From assembly GCA_947311175.1 (NCBI GenBank), contig CAMZKK010000178.1, positions 1 through 26,432 of the forward strand: a DNA stretch of 26,432 nucleotides, written 5' to 3'. The notes under the pieces were generated by a model, which did no database searches, had not been told where the DNA came from, and worked only from the letters and a program-made list of their open reading frames with translations. The DNA comes from an uncultured Planctomycetota bacterium (GTDB lineage: Bacteria; Planctomycetota; SZUA-567; JAFGNG01). This document shows, in pieces, positions 1-7,807 of this stretch (its first letter is position 1; each line of letters starts with the position of its first letter). The position numbers and the translations under genes were made by a program.

Positions 1-66
1 CAAGAAGATATTAAACCTATTCCACAGCCAACTACGATAGAGCATAAACCTAAATTAGACAATTAG
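1..66 (+). CDS. C-terminal tail of an upstream gene (partial)
   Basis: Frame 1 is open from the window edge to a TAG at 64-66 and would encode 21 residues, rich in proline and lysine, ending KPKLDN. The other two plus frames close within this stretch. It fits the end of a gene lying mostly outside the window on the same strand as radA, but 21 codons are too few to identify it or to exclude chance. Confidence 0.35.
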   Translation, partial: QEDIKPIPQPTTIEHKPKLDN

Positions 67-213
67 GGTAAAATTTAGAATTATTACAAAATAATAACTT
101 ATCCGTCTGAAAACCCTTGACTTTAAATGCCTTAAACCGGAAACTTTCAACACTAATGGAATTAAAAACATTTTAATAATTCATCAAAAGAATACTCATT
201 CACGAGGATATTA

Positions 214-1581
214 ATGGCAAAAGATAAAATATTTTTTTCTTGTTCAGAGTGTGGATATAACACTGGAAATTGGGTTGGAAAATGTCCTGGTTGTGGTGCT
301 TGGGACACCTTGGTTGAAGAACTTGTCAAAAAAGAACAGAAACAAGCAAGCAAGTCTCTCCTTGGTGATGGCAAGGCAGTCTTGCTATCAAAAATAACCG
401 GTGATGATGCAATTCGAATCTCTTGCGGTGATTCAGAATTGGATAGAATTCTCGGAGGAGGATTGGTTGCCGGTAGTGCGGTATTAATTGGGGGTGATCC
501 CGGAATTGGCAAAAGTACGTTGCTTTTACAGTCTGCTAATAAAATTGCGGAATCACGAGATAAACCGGTTTTATATGTAACTGCCGAAGAGTCAGCTCGA
601 CAGATTAAACTACGTGCCGAACGCCTTGGCGACATCAGTAATAATATTTTAATATTGGCAGAAAATAGTGTTGCTAACATTTTAAAAATATGTCATAGCA
701 CAGAATTATCATTAATAATAATTGATTCAATTCAAATGGTTTATTGGGAAGAGATAAAGAGTGCACCCGGAAGTGTGGCTCAAGTAAGAGAAAGTGCTGC
801 CGGTTTAGTTGCAATGTCAAAGAGATTAAACGTCCCGCTATTTATTGTCGGCCATGTAACCAAAGATGGGGCTATTGCAGGACCTAAGGTACTTGAGCAT
901 ATGGTAGATGCAGTGCTTTATTTTGAAGGAGATCAGCATCACAGTGCAAGGATTTTGCGAGCGGTAAAAAATCGTTTCGGGGCAGTTGGTGAAATAGGAA
1001 TTTATGAAATGGCAAGTGATGGACTATTGCCAATCAATGACCCGAGTAGGTTGTTTCTTAGCAGTTCTGATTATAAAACCGAAGGAACGGCAATTACGGC
1101 AAGCATTGAAGGGACCCGTCCCTTTCTGGTTGAAGTTCAAGCATTGGTAACCACCGGTTATGCAGGAAGTGCAAAGAGACGAATTAGTGGTGCGGACAAC
1201 AATCGAGTGTCAATGCTGATTGCGGTTCTTGAAAAACGCTGTGAAATTTCTATGTATGACCAAGATGTATTTGTTAATGTTGTCGGTGGTGTGCAGCTTG
1301 ATGAGCCCTCTGCCGATCTTTCACTCATAATGGCAATTGCCGGTAGCATCAAAAATTGTTCATTATCACAACGAACAATTTGCCTCGGGGAGGTTGGTTT
1401 AGGTGGTGAAATTCGACCAGTGAGTTATATTGAACAACGATTAAAGGAAGCAGAACGCCTTGGCTTTGACCGAGCCATAATTCCAATTGAAAATGCAAAA
1501 AAATTAAAAAAGATTAAGATGGAAGTAACTCCGGTAAAAGAAGTAGAAGATGCCTTGCAGAATTTAGAAAGAAAACTATAA
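214..1581 (+). CDS. radA: DNA repair protein RadA (Sms)
   Basis: RadA is a RecA-related, DnaB-like ATPase that promotes branch migration and processing of recombination intermediates. The 455-residue product has the full family layout: an N-terminal C4 zinc finger (C10, C13, C24, C27), a Walker A motif GGDPGIGKST at about 93-102, the RadA-specific KNRFG motif at 252-256, and a C-terminal Lon-protease-like domain (about 290-455). The length is normal for the family. The ATG has a GAGG ribosome site at 204-207 with a 6-base spacer, which fixes the start. It leads a co-directional run; radA followed by a PIN-TRAM gene and ispD resembles the Firmicutes radA-disA-yacL-ispD order, but without disA. 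Confidence 0.97.
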   Translation: MAKDKIFFSCSECGYNTGNWVGKCPGCGAWDTLVEELVKKEQKQASKSLLGDGKAVLLSKITGDDAIRISCGDSELDRILGGGLVAGSAVLIGGDPGIGKSTLLLQSANKIAESRDKPVLYVTAEESARQIKLRAERLGDISNNILILAENSVANILKICHSTELSLIIIDSIQMVYWEEIKSAPGSVAQVRESAAGLVAMSKRLNVPLFIVGHVTKDGAIAGPKVLEHMVDAVLYFEGDQHHSARILRAVKNRFGAVGEIGIYEMASDGLLPINDPSRLFLSSSDYKTEGTAITASIEGTRPFLVEVQALVTTGYAGSAKRRISGADNNRVSMLIAVLEKRCEISMYDQDVFVNVVGGVQLDEPSADLSLIMAIAGSIKNCSLSQRTICLGEVGLGGEIRPVSYIEQRLKEAERLGFDRAIIPIENAKKLKKIKMEVTPVKEVEDALQNLERKL

Positions 1582-1619
1582 ATTAGTAAATTATTTATTG
1601 GTATTGATTAGGTTTAAAA

Positions 1620-2681
1620 ATGACTATACGATTATTGTTAAGAATACTATTTGTTATCTTTGCTACCGGATTTACCCTACAAGCATGTAATCTTGCTTAT
1701 GATTGGGAGGATAATGCAACTATTCCACTTATCTATACAGCCATTACTATGGTCTGTGCCATCGCATTGGTATTTTTCGAATCGAGGTTTCAGCGAAGTA
1801 TCGTCAGGGAAATTGTTGCTATTGCCTTTGGATTAGCCGCAGGAATTGTGGTTTCATTATTTACTATTGGAATAATAATAATTTTCGTTTTGCCCTCAGA
1901 GGGAGATCTTACCTCTGCATTTGAACGTATCCAGATTTGGATACCATTGATTATGACAGCAATATGTTATATCAGCGTTACTATTGTTTTACAAACCAGA
2001 GGAGACTTTAGGTTTTTAGTTCCGTATATAGATTTTTCAGACCGTGGACAAGAAGAGGGAGGAGTAATCCTTGATACCTCAGTAGTAATTGATGGGAGAA
2101 TTGTTGATATTTCTCTCACCAATATCATCGGCGGAGTTTTGATAATACCAGATTTTGTATTAAGAGAGCTACAATCCCTTGCCGATAGTGCCGATAAAAT
2201 GAAACGAAAAAGAGGCAGGCGTGGACTTGATGTTGTTAGTAATTTACAAAAATCCGAAGGCATAAGAGTGCAAATTAGAGAAACAGACGTTGATGAAAAA
2301 TGTGACGTTGATATGGAGCTGGTTGTTCTCGCGAGAAAGATTAATGGAAAAATTGCCACCAATGATTTTAATCTTAACAAAGTTGCTCGCATAGATGGAA
2401 TCAAAGTAATTAACATCAATGACCTTGCAAATGCAATGAAGCCGGTTGTTCTACCGGGAGAAAAGATTTATATCAAAATCTTAAGAGAAGGCGATGAAAA
2501 TAAACAAGGAGTGGGCTATCTCGATGATGGCACAATGCTAGTTGTTGAAGGTGGTAAAGATTATGTTGGAGACACAATAGAGGTTACAATAACAGGCTCC
2601 ATTCAAACCAGTGCCGGCAAACTTATCTTTGCAAAATTTGAAAATCTTGCTCCAAGTAAGTCTGTTAAGCAAAATGTATAA
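1620..2681 (+). CDS. Membrane-anchored PIN-TRAM domain protein (YacL-like)
   Basis: The 353-residue protein starts with about four hydrophobic segments (roughly 5-22, 35-54, 63-91, 106-125). A PIN nuclease domain follows, with acidic residues expected to hold the metal: D152 and D158 in the LDTSVVIDGR stretch, E183, D231 and D249 in TNDFN. The C-terminal region (about 281-345) is a TRAM-type beta-barrel that probably binds RNA. This order is that of the YacL family, whose cellular role is not well established; membrane-tethered ribonuclease activity is inferred from the domains. It lies 38 bases after radA, and its last codons overlap the start of ispD by 8 bases, indicating co-transcription and probably coupled translation. 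Confidence 0.9.
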   Translation: MTIRLLLRILFVIFATGFTLQACNLAYDWEDNATIPLIYTAITMVCAIALVFFESRFQRSIVREIVAIAFGLAAGIVVSLFTIGIIIIFVLPSEGDLTSAFERIQIWIPLIMTAICYISVTIVLQTRGDFRFLVPYIDFSDRGQEEGGVILDTSVVIDGRIVDISLTNIIGGVLIIPDFVLRELQSLADSADKMKRKRGRRGLDVVSNLQKSEGIRVQIRETDVDEKCDVDMELVVLARKINGKIATNDFNLNKVARIDGIKVININDLANAMKPVVLPGEKIYIKILREGDENKQGVGYLDDGTMLVVEGGKDYVGDTIEVTITGSIQTSAGKLIFAKFENLAPSKSVKQNV

Positions 2682-3381
2682 AGTCTCATTTATTATTCCT
2701 GCTGCCGGTAGCGGTAGCAGAATGAACAGTTGTATTCCAAAGCCATTTCTTCAATTAGCAGGAAAGCCTGTTATTTTTCATACCTTGGAAAACTTAACAA
2801 AATATAAAAATATTGTAGAGATTGTAGTGCTTCTATCAGCAGACAAAAAAAATGAACTTGAAGCAGAATTTGGGGATGGTTTGCGAAAACGAGGGGTAAG
2901 CAAAATTATCACCGGTGGTTTATCCCGCCAAATGTCTGTTGAAAATGGACTGGCTGCTTGTAGTACAGAATCAGATTTAATTGCTGTTCACGATGCAGTT
3001 CGCCCATTTGTTAATATTGGGTTATTACAAACATTATTTGCAACCGCAATGACTCAAGGCGGAGCATTGCCAATATTGCCAATTACCGATACCATAAAAG
3101 AAGTACAAAATAATGTAGTAATTAAAAACATTCCTCGTGAGCCACTTGTTACTGTTCAAACACCTCAAGTATTTAGGAGAAACCTTTTCCAAAAGGCATA
3201 CAAAGATGCACACTCACTTGGTGAGGAAGTAACCGATGACGCATCCTTGATTGAAAAGGCGGGAGGGCAAGTAATGGGAGTTGTGGGCTCTAAATTTAAT
3301 ATTAAGTTGACAACCCCTGAAGATTTATTATTAGCTGAGGCATTTATTAAAACAAGAATTATTGAAGGACTTAACGATTGA
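2674..3381 (+). CDS. ispD: 2-C-methyl-D-erythritol 4-phosphate cytidylyltransferase
   Basis: IspD joins CTP and MEP to make CDP-methylerythritol in the non-mevalonate isoprenoid pathway. The 235-residue product (from ATG 2674) opens with the nucleotide-binding signature AAGSGSRM at 10-17 and the following PKPF, then carries AVHDAVRPF, TVQTPQVF and the C-terminal NIKLTTPEDL of the family. The usual PKQ after the P-loop reads PKP here. An in-frame ATG at 2611 would add 21 residues inside the upstream gene with no family similarity, so 2674 is preferred; the resulting overlap with the PIN-TRAM gene is 8 bases. No ispF is seen next to it, unlike many Firmicutes and Proteobacteria. Confidence 0.95.
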   Translation: MYKVSFIIPAAGSGSRMNSCIPKPFLQLAGKPVIFHTLENLTKYKNIVEIVVLLSADKKNELEAEFGDGLRKRGVSKIITGGLSRQMSVENGLAACSTESDLIAVHDAVRPFVNIGLLQTLFATAMTQGGALPILPITDTIKEVQNNVVIKNIPREPLVTVQTPQVFRRNLFQKAYKDAHSLGEEVTDDASLIEKAGGQVMGVVGSKFNIKLTTPEDLLLAEAFIKTRIIEGLND

Positions 3382-4370
3382 AAACAGATTTAAAAGAAAT
3401 CAAAGCAAAATTTGAAGATAGTGAAGTTTGTATTATTACTGCCCACGACAGACCGGATCCAGATGCGATGGGATCGGTTATGGGAATATACAATGTATTA
3501 AAAAATATGGGAAAGACGGTCTATGTTGTCGGCTGTCAACCACTTCCTGACAGTTATCTTTTTATGATGACTGATGCTGAAATTTCTTTATTGGATAAAT
3601 CTATGGTAAGCGACAAGTCTGCAATGATTGTCCTCGATTGTGGCAATAGTGATCGAGCAGAATTAGTTGATAAATGGAAAAATTACGGTGGCTTTATTAT
3701 TAATATTGATCACCACAAATCGAATACCATGTTTGGTGAGATGAATTATGTAGATTCCGATGCAAGCAGCACTTCGGAAATAATTGTATTTCTTTGCAGA
3801 AAATACAATTGGAATATTCCGCAAGTTGCCGCTAATTCTCTTTATGCAGGATTGTTATCCGATACCGGAAAATTTACCTTTGAAAATACTTCACAATCTT
3901 CGCTTGAAGCAGGGGCATTTCTTGTTAAGGCCGGAGCAGAGCCTTCATTTGTTGGTGAACATATTTACCGGAGCGTAACGTTAGAAAGTGTTCATTTGTC
4001 AGCACGAGCGATGGCAAGTTTGAAGATAAAAAAAGGCGGCAAATTATCTTATGTATCTCTTTCGGCTACTGACTATCAAGAAACAGGATGTCAACCTCAG
4101 GATAGTGGAGAAATTGTAGATATTGCCAAAAATATTAAAGGAGCGTGTCTTAGTTTCTTTTTTTATGAGATGAAAGCAGGCAATGAAACCAAAGTAAGTA
4201 TTAGGGCTTCAGAGCCAATAAACGCAATTGAGCTTGCAAGCGTTTTTAATGGTGGAGGTCATCCGCGAGCAGCCGGATGTTCGGTTAATGCCGGGCTTGC
4301 GGATGCCAAAAAAATAATATTTGATGAAGTAGATAGGCTCTGGGGAAAATTATTAGAGAGAAAGGATTAA
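3378..4370 (+). CDS. nrnA: DHH/DHHA1 family phosphoesterase (NrnA-like)
   Basis: Members of this family degrade short oligoribonucleotides, dephosphorylate pAp, and in some bacteria hydrolyse the c-di-AMP product pApA. The 330-residue protein shows the DHH-domain motifs HDRPDPDAMGS (23-33), LDCGNSDR (86-93) and DHH itself (111-113), which bind two Mn ions, and the C-terminal DHHA1 motif GGGHPRAAGC (about 292-301). Length fits NrnA rather than RecJ (larger) or GdpP (membrane-bound, GGDEF). Translation starts at a TTG overlapping the ispD stop as TTGA, implying coupling. The symbol rests on family architecture; the substrate cannot be told from sequence. Confidence 0.88.
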   Translation: MKTDLKEIKAKFEDSEVCIITAHDRPDPDAMGSVMGIYNVLKNMGKTVYVVGCQPLPDSYLFMMTDAEISLLDKSMVSDKSAMIVLDCGNSDRAELVDKWKNYGGFIINIDHHKSNTMFGEMNYVDSDASSTSEIIVFLCRKYNWNIPQVAANSLYAGLLSDTGKFTFENTSQSSLEAGAFLVKAGAEPSFVGEHIYRSVTLESVHLSARAMASLKIKKGGKLSYVSLSATDYQETGCQPQDSGEIVDIAKNIKGACLSFFFYEMKAGNETKVSIRASEPINAIELASVFNGGGHPRAAGCSVNAGLADAKKIIFDEVDRLWGKLLERKD

Positions 4371-4371
4371 G

Positions 4372-5448
4372 ATGATAAATTATTGGCCATTCATTATGGC
4401 AGGCGGAGGAGGAACTCGTTTTTGGCCAAAAAGCCGAGCAACAACTCCTAAACAATTTTTACCAATTGTTGGCGACAAGGCAATGATTACGCAAACTGTT
4501 GATAGATTGATGACCGGATGTAAGGCAGAACAAATATTCATCATTACTAATGAAAAACAGGCAGAAGGAACTAAAGATTTAACTCCACTACTTCCATCAA
4601 AAAATATTATTTCGGAACCCATTGGTAGAAATACTGCTCCTTGCGTAGGAGTCGCGGCAATCTATGCAAAGGTAAAATCAGGAGGAAATCCAATTGTTGG
4701 TGTCTTTTCTGCCGACCATGTGATAACTCCGGATGAAGAATTTAATAGAACAGTTGCCTGCGCCGTTGAACTTGCCAAGGAGGAGGGATGTATAGTTACT
4801 CTCGGCATAACTCCATCTTTTCCCTCAACCGGCTATGGATATATTGAACACGCAGATAGACTAAAAGAGGCAACCTTAAATGCATTCTCAGTAAAAAGAT
4901 TTACCGAAAAACCTAAACTGGAAGATGCTAAAAAATTTATTGAGAGTGGTAACTTTAGTTGGAATGCAGGGGTATTCTTTTTTAAGGCAAGCACAGTCTT
5001 AGATGAACTTGCAAAACAGCAACCGGAAATATTCAAACGGCTTGAAATTTTTGCAAACTCAATTGGATTACCAAATGAAAAAGAAGCCTTGACAGAAGCT
5101 TATAGCGATATGCCGGCAATTAGTTTTGATTATGCCGTAATGGAGGGTGCAAAAAATGTTAAAGTTGTTGAAGCAACCTTCAAATGGGATGATGTCGGTT
5201 CATGGGCAGCCATTCCTCGCCATCACAAGGGTTGCGAAAATAATAATTTATTTAGAGGTGATGTCGTTGCAATTGACTCAAAAAACTGTCATGTTGAAAG
5301 TGAAAGATTGGTTGCCTTGGTTGGCGTGTCTGATTTAATTGTCGTAGAAACCAAAGATGCTGTTTTGGTTTGCAAAAAAAATGAGGCGGAAAATGTTAAA
5401 AAAATTGTCGAAAAATTAAGAGAAGATAATCGTGGGGAATTACTTTGA
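4372..5448 (+). CDS. manC: Mannose-1-phosphate guanylyltransferase
   Basis: The enzyme makes GDP-mannose from GTP and mannose-1-phosphate for surface polysaccharides and glycans. The 358-residue protein has the pyrophosphorylase signature GGGGTRFWPKSR at 11-22, with PKQFL just after, FSADHVI at 112-118, FTEKP at 177-181 and the sugar-binding WNAGVFFF at 197-204, followed by the left-handed beta-helix-like tail. It lacks the C-terminal phosphomannose isomerase domain of the long bifunctional ManC form. The ATG is one base after the nrnA-like stop. The relation to its DNA-repair and RNA-turnover neighbours is operon position only. Confidence 0.92.
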   Translation: MINYWPFIMAGGGGTRFWPKSRATTPKQFLPIVGDKAMITQTVDRLMTGCKAEQIFIITNEKQAEGTKDLTPLLPSKNIISEPIGRNTAPCVGVAAIYAKVKSGGNPIVGVFSADHVITPDEEFNRTVACAVELAKEEGCIVTLGITPSFPSTGYGYIEHADRLKEATLNAFSVKRFTEKPKLEDAKKFIESGNFSWNAGVFFFKASTVLDELAKQQPEIFKRLEIFANSIGLPNEKEALTEAYSDMPAISFDYAVMEGAKNVKVVEATFKWDDVGSWAAIPRHHKGCENNNLFRGDVVAIDSKNCHVESERLVALVGVSDLIVVETKDAVLVCKKNEAENVKKIVEKLREDNRGELL

Positions 5449-5852
5449 GTAGAAAGATAGGCATCGACCTTGGTACTAAACGGGTAGGATTTGCTGTATC
5501 GGATGAAATGGGAATGATTGCCTCACCACTAAGAACCGCTACGGTCAGAAATGAATGGCAAGCATTAACCGAGGTTGAAAAAGTTGCAAATGAGATAGGA
5601 ACAGATTTTCTTGTTCTTGGCTTGGCAAGAGATATGAGTGGTAAGATTGGGGCCAAAGCAAAGGAATGTCAAAATTTTGCTGAAAAATTAAGGGAAAAAG
5701 GTTATACTGTTATACTATGGGACGAAAGATTGACTTCGGTAGCTGCAGAAAGAAGCTTAATCGATGCTGATGTGTCTCGAAAAAAACGCAAAGGTAAAAT
5801 AGATGCCATTGCTGCACAAATGATTTTACAAGGCTACTTGGCAAGTAATTAA
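5445..5852 (+). CDS. ruvX: YqgF/RuvX pre-16S rRNA nuclease family protein
   Basis: YqgF/RuvX has an RNase H-like fold and is implicated in 16S rRNA 5'-end maturation; it was formerly proposed as a Holliday junction resolvase. The 135-residue protein has the family's usual length and acidic active-site residues: D8 in GIDLGTKRVG, E94 in WDERLTS and D120 in KIDAIAAQ. LGLARDMSGKIG matches the family's glycine-rich LGLP-type loop, although the usual proline is alanine. It starts at a TTG overlapping the manC stop as TTGA, the second such junction in the operon, so translation is probably coupled. Confidence 0.93.
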   Translation: MSRKIGIDLGTKRVGFAVSDEMGMIASPLRTATVRNEWQALTEVEKVANEIGTDFLVLGLARDMSGKIGAKAKECQNFAEKLREKGYTVILWDERLTSVAAERSLIDADVSRKKRKGKIDAIAAQMILQGYLASN

Positions 5853-5866
5853 AGATAGAGAATAAT

Positions 5867-6568
5867 ATGAATGAAAATCCCCTTCACTATTTAGTCGACC
5901 CCACCGGGCAACCGGTTGAATTAAGCAAGGAAAAACATTTTTTTATTGGGAGAGCGGAAGGCAACAATATTAAAATTAATGACGGGCTATCATCTCGTCG
6001 TCATCTTGAAATTTGGTGGGATGGCGAATATTTTATAATTCAAGACCTCAATAGTTCAAACGGTACTCAGCTCAATGGCGAAGCAGTTATTTCAGCCACC
6101 CTAAAAGATAAAGATGAAATAAAAATTGGATTGCATAAATTTATCTACCGTAAAGTTAAAAACAAAAGTGAACTTGAAAAAACTCGTTCAACCGTTGTCT
6201 TACAGCAACAAAAACAAGAGACTCAACAATTTGCCTCACTGACATCCGCAACTCCAGACAATGATTTTTCCGGGACTCTTGATTCTGTCAGCATTAGCGA
6301 TTTGATGCAATTATTAAATTTTAGCAGACGCACAGGCTTGTTGCTTGCAAAATTTCCTGAAGGTAAGGCAATGATTTACTTTTGTGAAGGCGAAGCTATT
6401 CAGGCACAATATATAAATCTAAGAGGCGAAGAAGCTATATTCAAAATCCTTGTTGAAGAAAAAGGATTTTTTACCTTTAAAAAAGGGCAAAAACCACTTG
6501 AAAAGAATATAACCACTAAACTCACGCAGATTATGTTAGAAGCAGCAAGGCTGAAAGATGAAGGATGA
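5867..6568 (+). CDS. FHA domain plus DUF4388 (PATAN) domain protein
   Basis: The 233-residue protein has two recognisable parts. Residues about 20-98 form an FHA phosphothreonine-binding domain with all key positions: IGR at 27-29, SSRRH at 42-46 and NSSNGT at 62-67. After a glutamine/threonine-rich linker (100-133), residues 134-230 match DUF4388, the PatA N-terminal (PATAN) domain: FSGTLDSVSISDLMQLL, then RTGLLL and a FCEGEAIQAQ stretch. Such proteins are thought to link Ser/Thr phosphorylation to motility or gene control, but no partner kinase is encoded in this window. It overlaps the next gene by 11 bases, so the two products probably work together. Confidence 0.88.
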   Translation: MNENPLHYLVDPTGQPVELSKEKHFFIGRAEGNNIKINDGLSSRRHLEIWWDGEYFIIQDLNSSNGTQLNGEAVISATLKDKDEIKIGLHKFIYRKVKNKSELEKTRSTVVLQQQKQETQQFASLTSATPDNDFSGTLDSVSISDLMQLLNFSRRTGLLLAKFPEGKAMIYFCEGEAIQAQYINLRGEEAIFKILVEEKGFFTFKKGQKPLEKNITTKLTQIMLEAARLKDEG

Positions 6569-7649
6569 CATAAAAAACTTCAAATGCCCAAGTTGCGGTG
6601 GAGGATTGGAATTTTCTCCAGGGACAACTGCTCAAAAATGTCAATACTGTGGACATGAATTATCCATTCCTCAATCTGAAGAAGAAATAAAGGAATTGGA
6701 TTTTCACGAATATTTAAATAATGCTATGGATATGGAAGAAACCCACGAGGTTAATCTTGTCAAATGTGAATCATGTGGAGCATCAATTACCTTTGATGAA
6801 AACATTACGGCAGACGAATGCCCATACTGCGGTTCATCATTAGCCATCAAGAATGACTCAACCAAACAGCTTAAACCAAAATCTTTATTGCCATTTAAAA
6901 TAACAAACAAGGATGGTCTTGATTTATTTAGAACATGGATTAAATCTCTGTGGTTTGCCCCGAGTAAATTAAAAAAGTTTGGCGAATTAACTGAGAAATT
7001 ATCAGGGATTTATGTTCCCTATTGGACTTATGATTCAAATACCACAACCCATTACTCCGGTCAACGAGGTGATGATTATTATGTAACCGAGCATTACACC
7101 ACCACTGTAAACGGGAGAACTGAAAGTAGAACCAGACAGGTCAGAAAGACTAGATGGCATTATGTTAGCGGGGTGGTTTGGAATAATTTTGATGACATTT
7201 TGGTTTTAGCAAGTCGCTCCCTTCCTAAAAAATATGCAGACGAGCTTGAGCCATGGGATTTAAAAAATTTAGTTTCATACTCCTCTGAATTTTTGAGTGG
7301 ATTTCGCGCAGAAAGTTATCAAGTCAACTTAGAAGAGGGAATGGTAGAGGCAAAAGGCATTATGGATAATTTCATTCATGAAAATATTAGGCTTGATATT
7401 GGTGGCGATCATCAACGCATAGATTCTGCCAAAACTCAATACGACAACATTACCTTTAAACATATCTTACTTCCAATCTGGATTTCTGCATACCGTTTTA
7501 AAAATAAAGTTTTTCGTTTTCTCATTAATGGCCGCACCGGAGAGGTTCAAGGTGAACGCCCATACAGCTGGATAAAAATAACCTTAACAATTTTAGCGAC
7601 AATTGGCGGAATTGCCGGAATTTATTTTTATTATAATCAAAATATTTAA
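6558..7649 (+). CDS. Double zinc-ribbon protein with C-terminal membrane anchor
   Basis: The 363-residue product begins with two TFIIB-like zinc ribbons (C10-C13...C28-C31 and C70-C73...C88-C91). A conserved middle region begins LPFKIT and contains YVPYWTYDSNTTTHYSG, and one hydrophobic segment lies near the C-terminus (about 342-358). Homologues with this layout are often mislabelled 'PriA' or 'replication restart helicase'; there is no helicase motif here. The function is unknown, but ribbons plus anchor suggest a cytoplasmic scaffold tied to the membrane. The ATG lies inside the end of the FHA gene with AAGG at 6547-6550 and a 7-base spacer. It is the last gene of the run. Confidence 0.8.
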   Translation: MKDDIKNFKCPSCGGGLEFSPGTTAQKCQYCGHELSIPQSEEEIKELDFHEYLNNAMDMEETHEVNLVKCESCGASITFDENITADECPYCGSSLAIKNDSTKQLKPKSLLPFKITNKDGLDLFRTWIKSLWFAPSKLKKFGELTEKLSGIYVPYWTYDSNTTTHYSGQRGDDYYVTEHYTTTVNGRTESRTRQVRKTRWHYVSGVVWNNFDDILVLASRSLPKKYADELEPWDLKNLVSYSSEFLSGFRAESYQVNLEEGMVEAKGIMDNFIHENIRLDIGGDHQRIDSAKTQYDNITFKHILLPIWISAYRFKNKVFRFLINGRTGEVQGERPYSWIKITLTILATIGGIAGIYFYYNQNI

Positions 7650-7713
7650 TTTGGCAATATGTCATTATTTTGTCTATAAGTAAAGAATTTCAACTTTTTT
7701 CGAAAATTTATGC

Positions 7714-7741
7714 TTGACTACGACCCTGCCAAATTTAAAAT
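7714..7741 (+). promoter_or_regulatory. Sigma-70 type promoter of the histone-fold gene
   Basis: TTGACT at 7714-7719 and TAAAAT at 7736-7741 are separated by 16 bases. This is a near-consensus promoter in the 158-base gap after the long operon and would start RNA near 7748. Confidence 0.65.
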
Positions 7742-7752
7742 AAAATGATGTC

Positions 7753-7789
7753 GGTAATATGCCATGGGGCTATTGCCAAGATTTTTTTT
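7753..7789 (+). promoter_or_regulatory. Leader hairpin followed by T8 (possible attenuator or 5' stabiliser)
   Basis: Left arm GGTAATA (7753-7759) plus GCC (7761-7763) pairs with GGC (7768-7770) plus TATTGCC (7771-7777). There is one bulged T, one G-T pair and an ATGG loop. Four bases later comes a run of eight T (7782-7789), then the ribosome site AGGAGA (7795-7800). The structure sits between the promoter and the ATG, so it would lie at the very 5' end of the mRNA. It looks like an intrinsic terminator inside the leader; whether it terminates or protects the RNA is not decided by sequence. Confidence 0.5.
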
Positions 7790-7807
7790 AATTGAGGAGA
7801 AATAGAA

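Noticed and set aside
117..145. Sigma-70 promoter for radA starting with TTGACT at 117
   Set aside because: No acceptable -10 box at 16-18 bases; left out as unsupported.
162..680. Minus-strand open frame of about 170 codons opposite the start of radA
   Set aside because: It is an antisense shadow of radA: no ribosome site, serine/proline-rich low-complexity sequence, and radA is certain by its motifs.
2611..2673. Longer IspD start at 2611
   Set aside because: It adds 21 residues within the PIN-TRAM coding sequence with no similarity to IspD; ATG 2674 gives the normal N-terminus.
6558..7649. PriA helicase (replication restart)
   Set aside because: No Walker or helicase motifs; the product is half the size of PriA and has two zinc ribbons and a membrane anchor.
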